In this document: piece after piece, positions 5,569 through 6,668 of the stretch | Layout of the letters: the number at the start of each line of letters is the position of its first letter | Numbering within the stretch: the first letter of the stretch is position 1 | NCBI GenBank assembly: GCA_025458985.1 | Contig: JALORM010000098.1 | Location: 1-6,668, forward strand | Length of the DNA: 6,668 nucleotides | From: Paracoccaceae bacterium | Lineage (GTDB): Bacteria > Pseudomonadota > Alphaproteobacteria > Rhodobacterales > Rhodobacteraceae | Reading direction: 5' to 3' | Notes under the pieces: model-generated | Seen by the model: only the letters and a program-made list of their open reading frames with translations | Told to the model about the DNA's origin: nothing | The model's database searches: none | Position numbers and translations under genes: made by a program

Positions 5569-6668
5569 ATGACCAGGATCGCCTTCATCGGCGCGGGCTC
5601 CACGATCTTCATGAAGAACATCGTGGGCGACGTGCTCCACCACCCGGCGCTCGCCGACGCCTCCATCGCGCTGATGGACATCGACCCAAGGCGGCTGGCC
5701 GACTCCGAACTCGTGGCGCGCAAGATGGTCGCCTCGCTCGGCGCCCCAGCCCGGGTCGAGACCACGCAGGACCGCGCCCGCGCGCTCGACGGCGCCGACT
5801 TCGTCGTCGTCGCCTTCCAGATCGGCGGCTACAAGCCCTGCACGGTCACCGACTTCGAGGTGCCGAAGCGCTACGGCCTGCGTCAGACCATCGCCGACAC
5901 CCTTGGCGTCGGCGGCATCATGCGGGGCCTCCGCACTGTCCCGCACCTCTGGGCGCTGGCCGAGGACATGGCCCGCCTCTGCCCCGACGCGCTGATGCTG
6001 CAATACGTCAACCCAATGGCGATCAACACCTGGGCGCTGACCGCGCGCTTCCCGCGCCTCAGGCAAGTCGGCCTCTGCCACTCGGTTCAGGGCACGGCCG
6101 AGGAACTGGCCCGCGACCTCGGGCTAGACCCCGCGCGCCTGCGCTACCGCGCGGGCGGCATCAACCACATGGCCTTCTACACGAAGTTCGAGGACGACAC
6201 CGGCCGCGACCTCTACCCCCTCCTTCGCCAGGGCTACGCCGAAGGCCGCTTCCCCAGCCGCACCGGCGCCAATGCCCGCTGCCCCAACCGCGTGCGCTAC
6301 GAGGTGATGAAGCACTTCGGCCATTTCGTCACCGAAAGCTCGGAACACTTCGCCGAGTACGTCCCCTGGTTCCTTAAATCCCACCGCCCCGATCTGGTCG
6401 AAACCTTCGGCATCCCGCTCGACGAATACCCCACCCGCTGCGAGGAACAGATCGCCGATTGGGAGGCGCAGAGGGACCGCCTGACGACTGCGGACCGCAT
6501 AGAGGTGCGCAAGTCCCACGAATACGCCGCCACGATCATGAACGCGGTCGCCACCGACACTCCGGCCGTGATCTACGGCAACGTCGCGAACCACGGCCTG
6601 ATCCCGGCCCTGCCGCAGGGCTGCGCGGTCGAAGTGCCGTGCCTCGTCGACGCGAACGGCGTCCAGCC
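5569..6668 (+). CDS. melA: GH4 alpha-galactosidase (MelA type), C-terminus cut by window edge
   Basis: This cytoplasmic glycoside hydrolase family 4 enzyme should release galactose from imported alpha-galactosides using NAD+ and a divalent metal (usually Mn2+) in the family's oxidation-elimination mechanism. The 366 visible residues show the Rossmann dinucleotide motif IGAGST (7-12), the acidic LMDID strand end (35-39), DTLGVGG (110-116), the conserved NPM (148-150), the metal-site cysteine in CHSV (170-173), and the second metal-site histidine in GINH (197-200). SSEHFAEYVPWF (257-268) is also typical of this subgroup. GH4 enzymes are sub-divided by the motif at the metal cysteine, and CHSV is the version of alpha-galactosidases (CHEV and CDMP types are glucosidases, CHG types glucuronidases). 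E. coli MelA is about 450 residues, so roughly 85 are missing. The ATG at 5569 has GGGAAG at 5558-5563. Sharing direction and context with the transporter, it supplies the best clue to the transported sugar. Confidence 0.94.
   Translation, partial: MTRIAFIGAGSTIFMKNIVGDVLHHPALADASIALMDIDPRRLADSELVARKMVASLGAPARVETTQDRARALDGADFVVVAFQIGGYKPCTVTDFEVPKRYGLRQTIADTLGVGGIMRGLRTVPHLWALAEDMARLCPDALMLQYVNPMAINTWALTARFPRLRQVGLCHSVQGTAEELARDLGLDPARLRYRAGGINHMAFYTKFEDDTGRDLYPLLRQGYAEGRFPSRTGANARCPNRVRYEVMKHFGHFVTESSEHFAEYVPWFLKSHRPDLVETFGIPLDEYPTRCEEQIADWEAQRDRLTTADRIEVRKSHEYAATIMNAVATDTPAVIYGNVANHGLIPALPQGCAVEVPCLVDANGVQ

Noticed and set aside
4341..5765. 474-codon open frame on the minus strand spanning permease 2, the spacer and the start of melA
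   Set aside because: It crosses two genuine genes and the palindromic spacer, has a charged low-complexity composition and no family signature.

Overview
The window is high-GC DNA with strong G/C bias at third codon positions, recognisable Shine-Dalgarno sequences and tightly packed operons. Together with the protein flavour (IclR regulator, CUT1 sugar ABC transporter), this suggests an alphaproteobacterium, most likely a Rhodobacteraceae-type organism. The taxonomic call is inference, not something the sequence proves.

The content is a catabolic locus for an alpha-galactoside (melibiose, raffinose or galactosylglycerol type). On the minus strand are an IclR-family regulator (1017-1814) and, one base after it, the ATPase of a sugar ABC importer (running off the left edge at position 1). 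A roughly 165-bp divergent control region (1815-1979) separates these from a plus-strand gene set: periplasmic sugar-binding protein (1980-3215), a 72-residue two-helix membrane protein of unknown function (3293-3511), two permease subunits (3508-4440 and 4443-5288), a 280-bp palindrome-rich spacer (5289-5568), and a GH4 alpha-galactosidase of the MelA type (from 5569, cut by the right edge). The ATPase and MelA both run off the window.

How the parts work together (inference from families and layout): the binding protein captures the galactoside in the periplasm, the two permeases form the channel, the divergently encoded ATPase powers it, and MelA hydrolyses the sugar in the cytoplasm with NAD+ and a divalent metal. 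The IclR protein probably controls both directions. The control region has two promoters that overlap almost completely face to face, and a perfect 7-7-7 inverted repeat (1928-1948) placed as a downstream operator for the transporter genes.

The least ordinary signals are non-coding or small: a C(UUCG)G-capped 11-bp hairpin just after the binding-protein gene (3224-3249), the unrecognised 72-aa membrane protein embedded in the transporter operon, and a run of five separate perfect or near-perfect palindromes, one of them nested, between the second permease and melA. I see no mobile element, CRISPR array, tRNA or rRNA. The core system itself is a known type.
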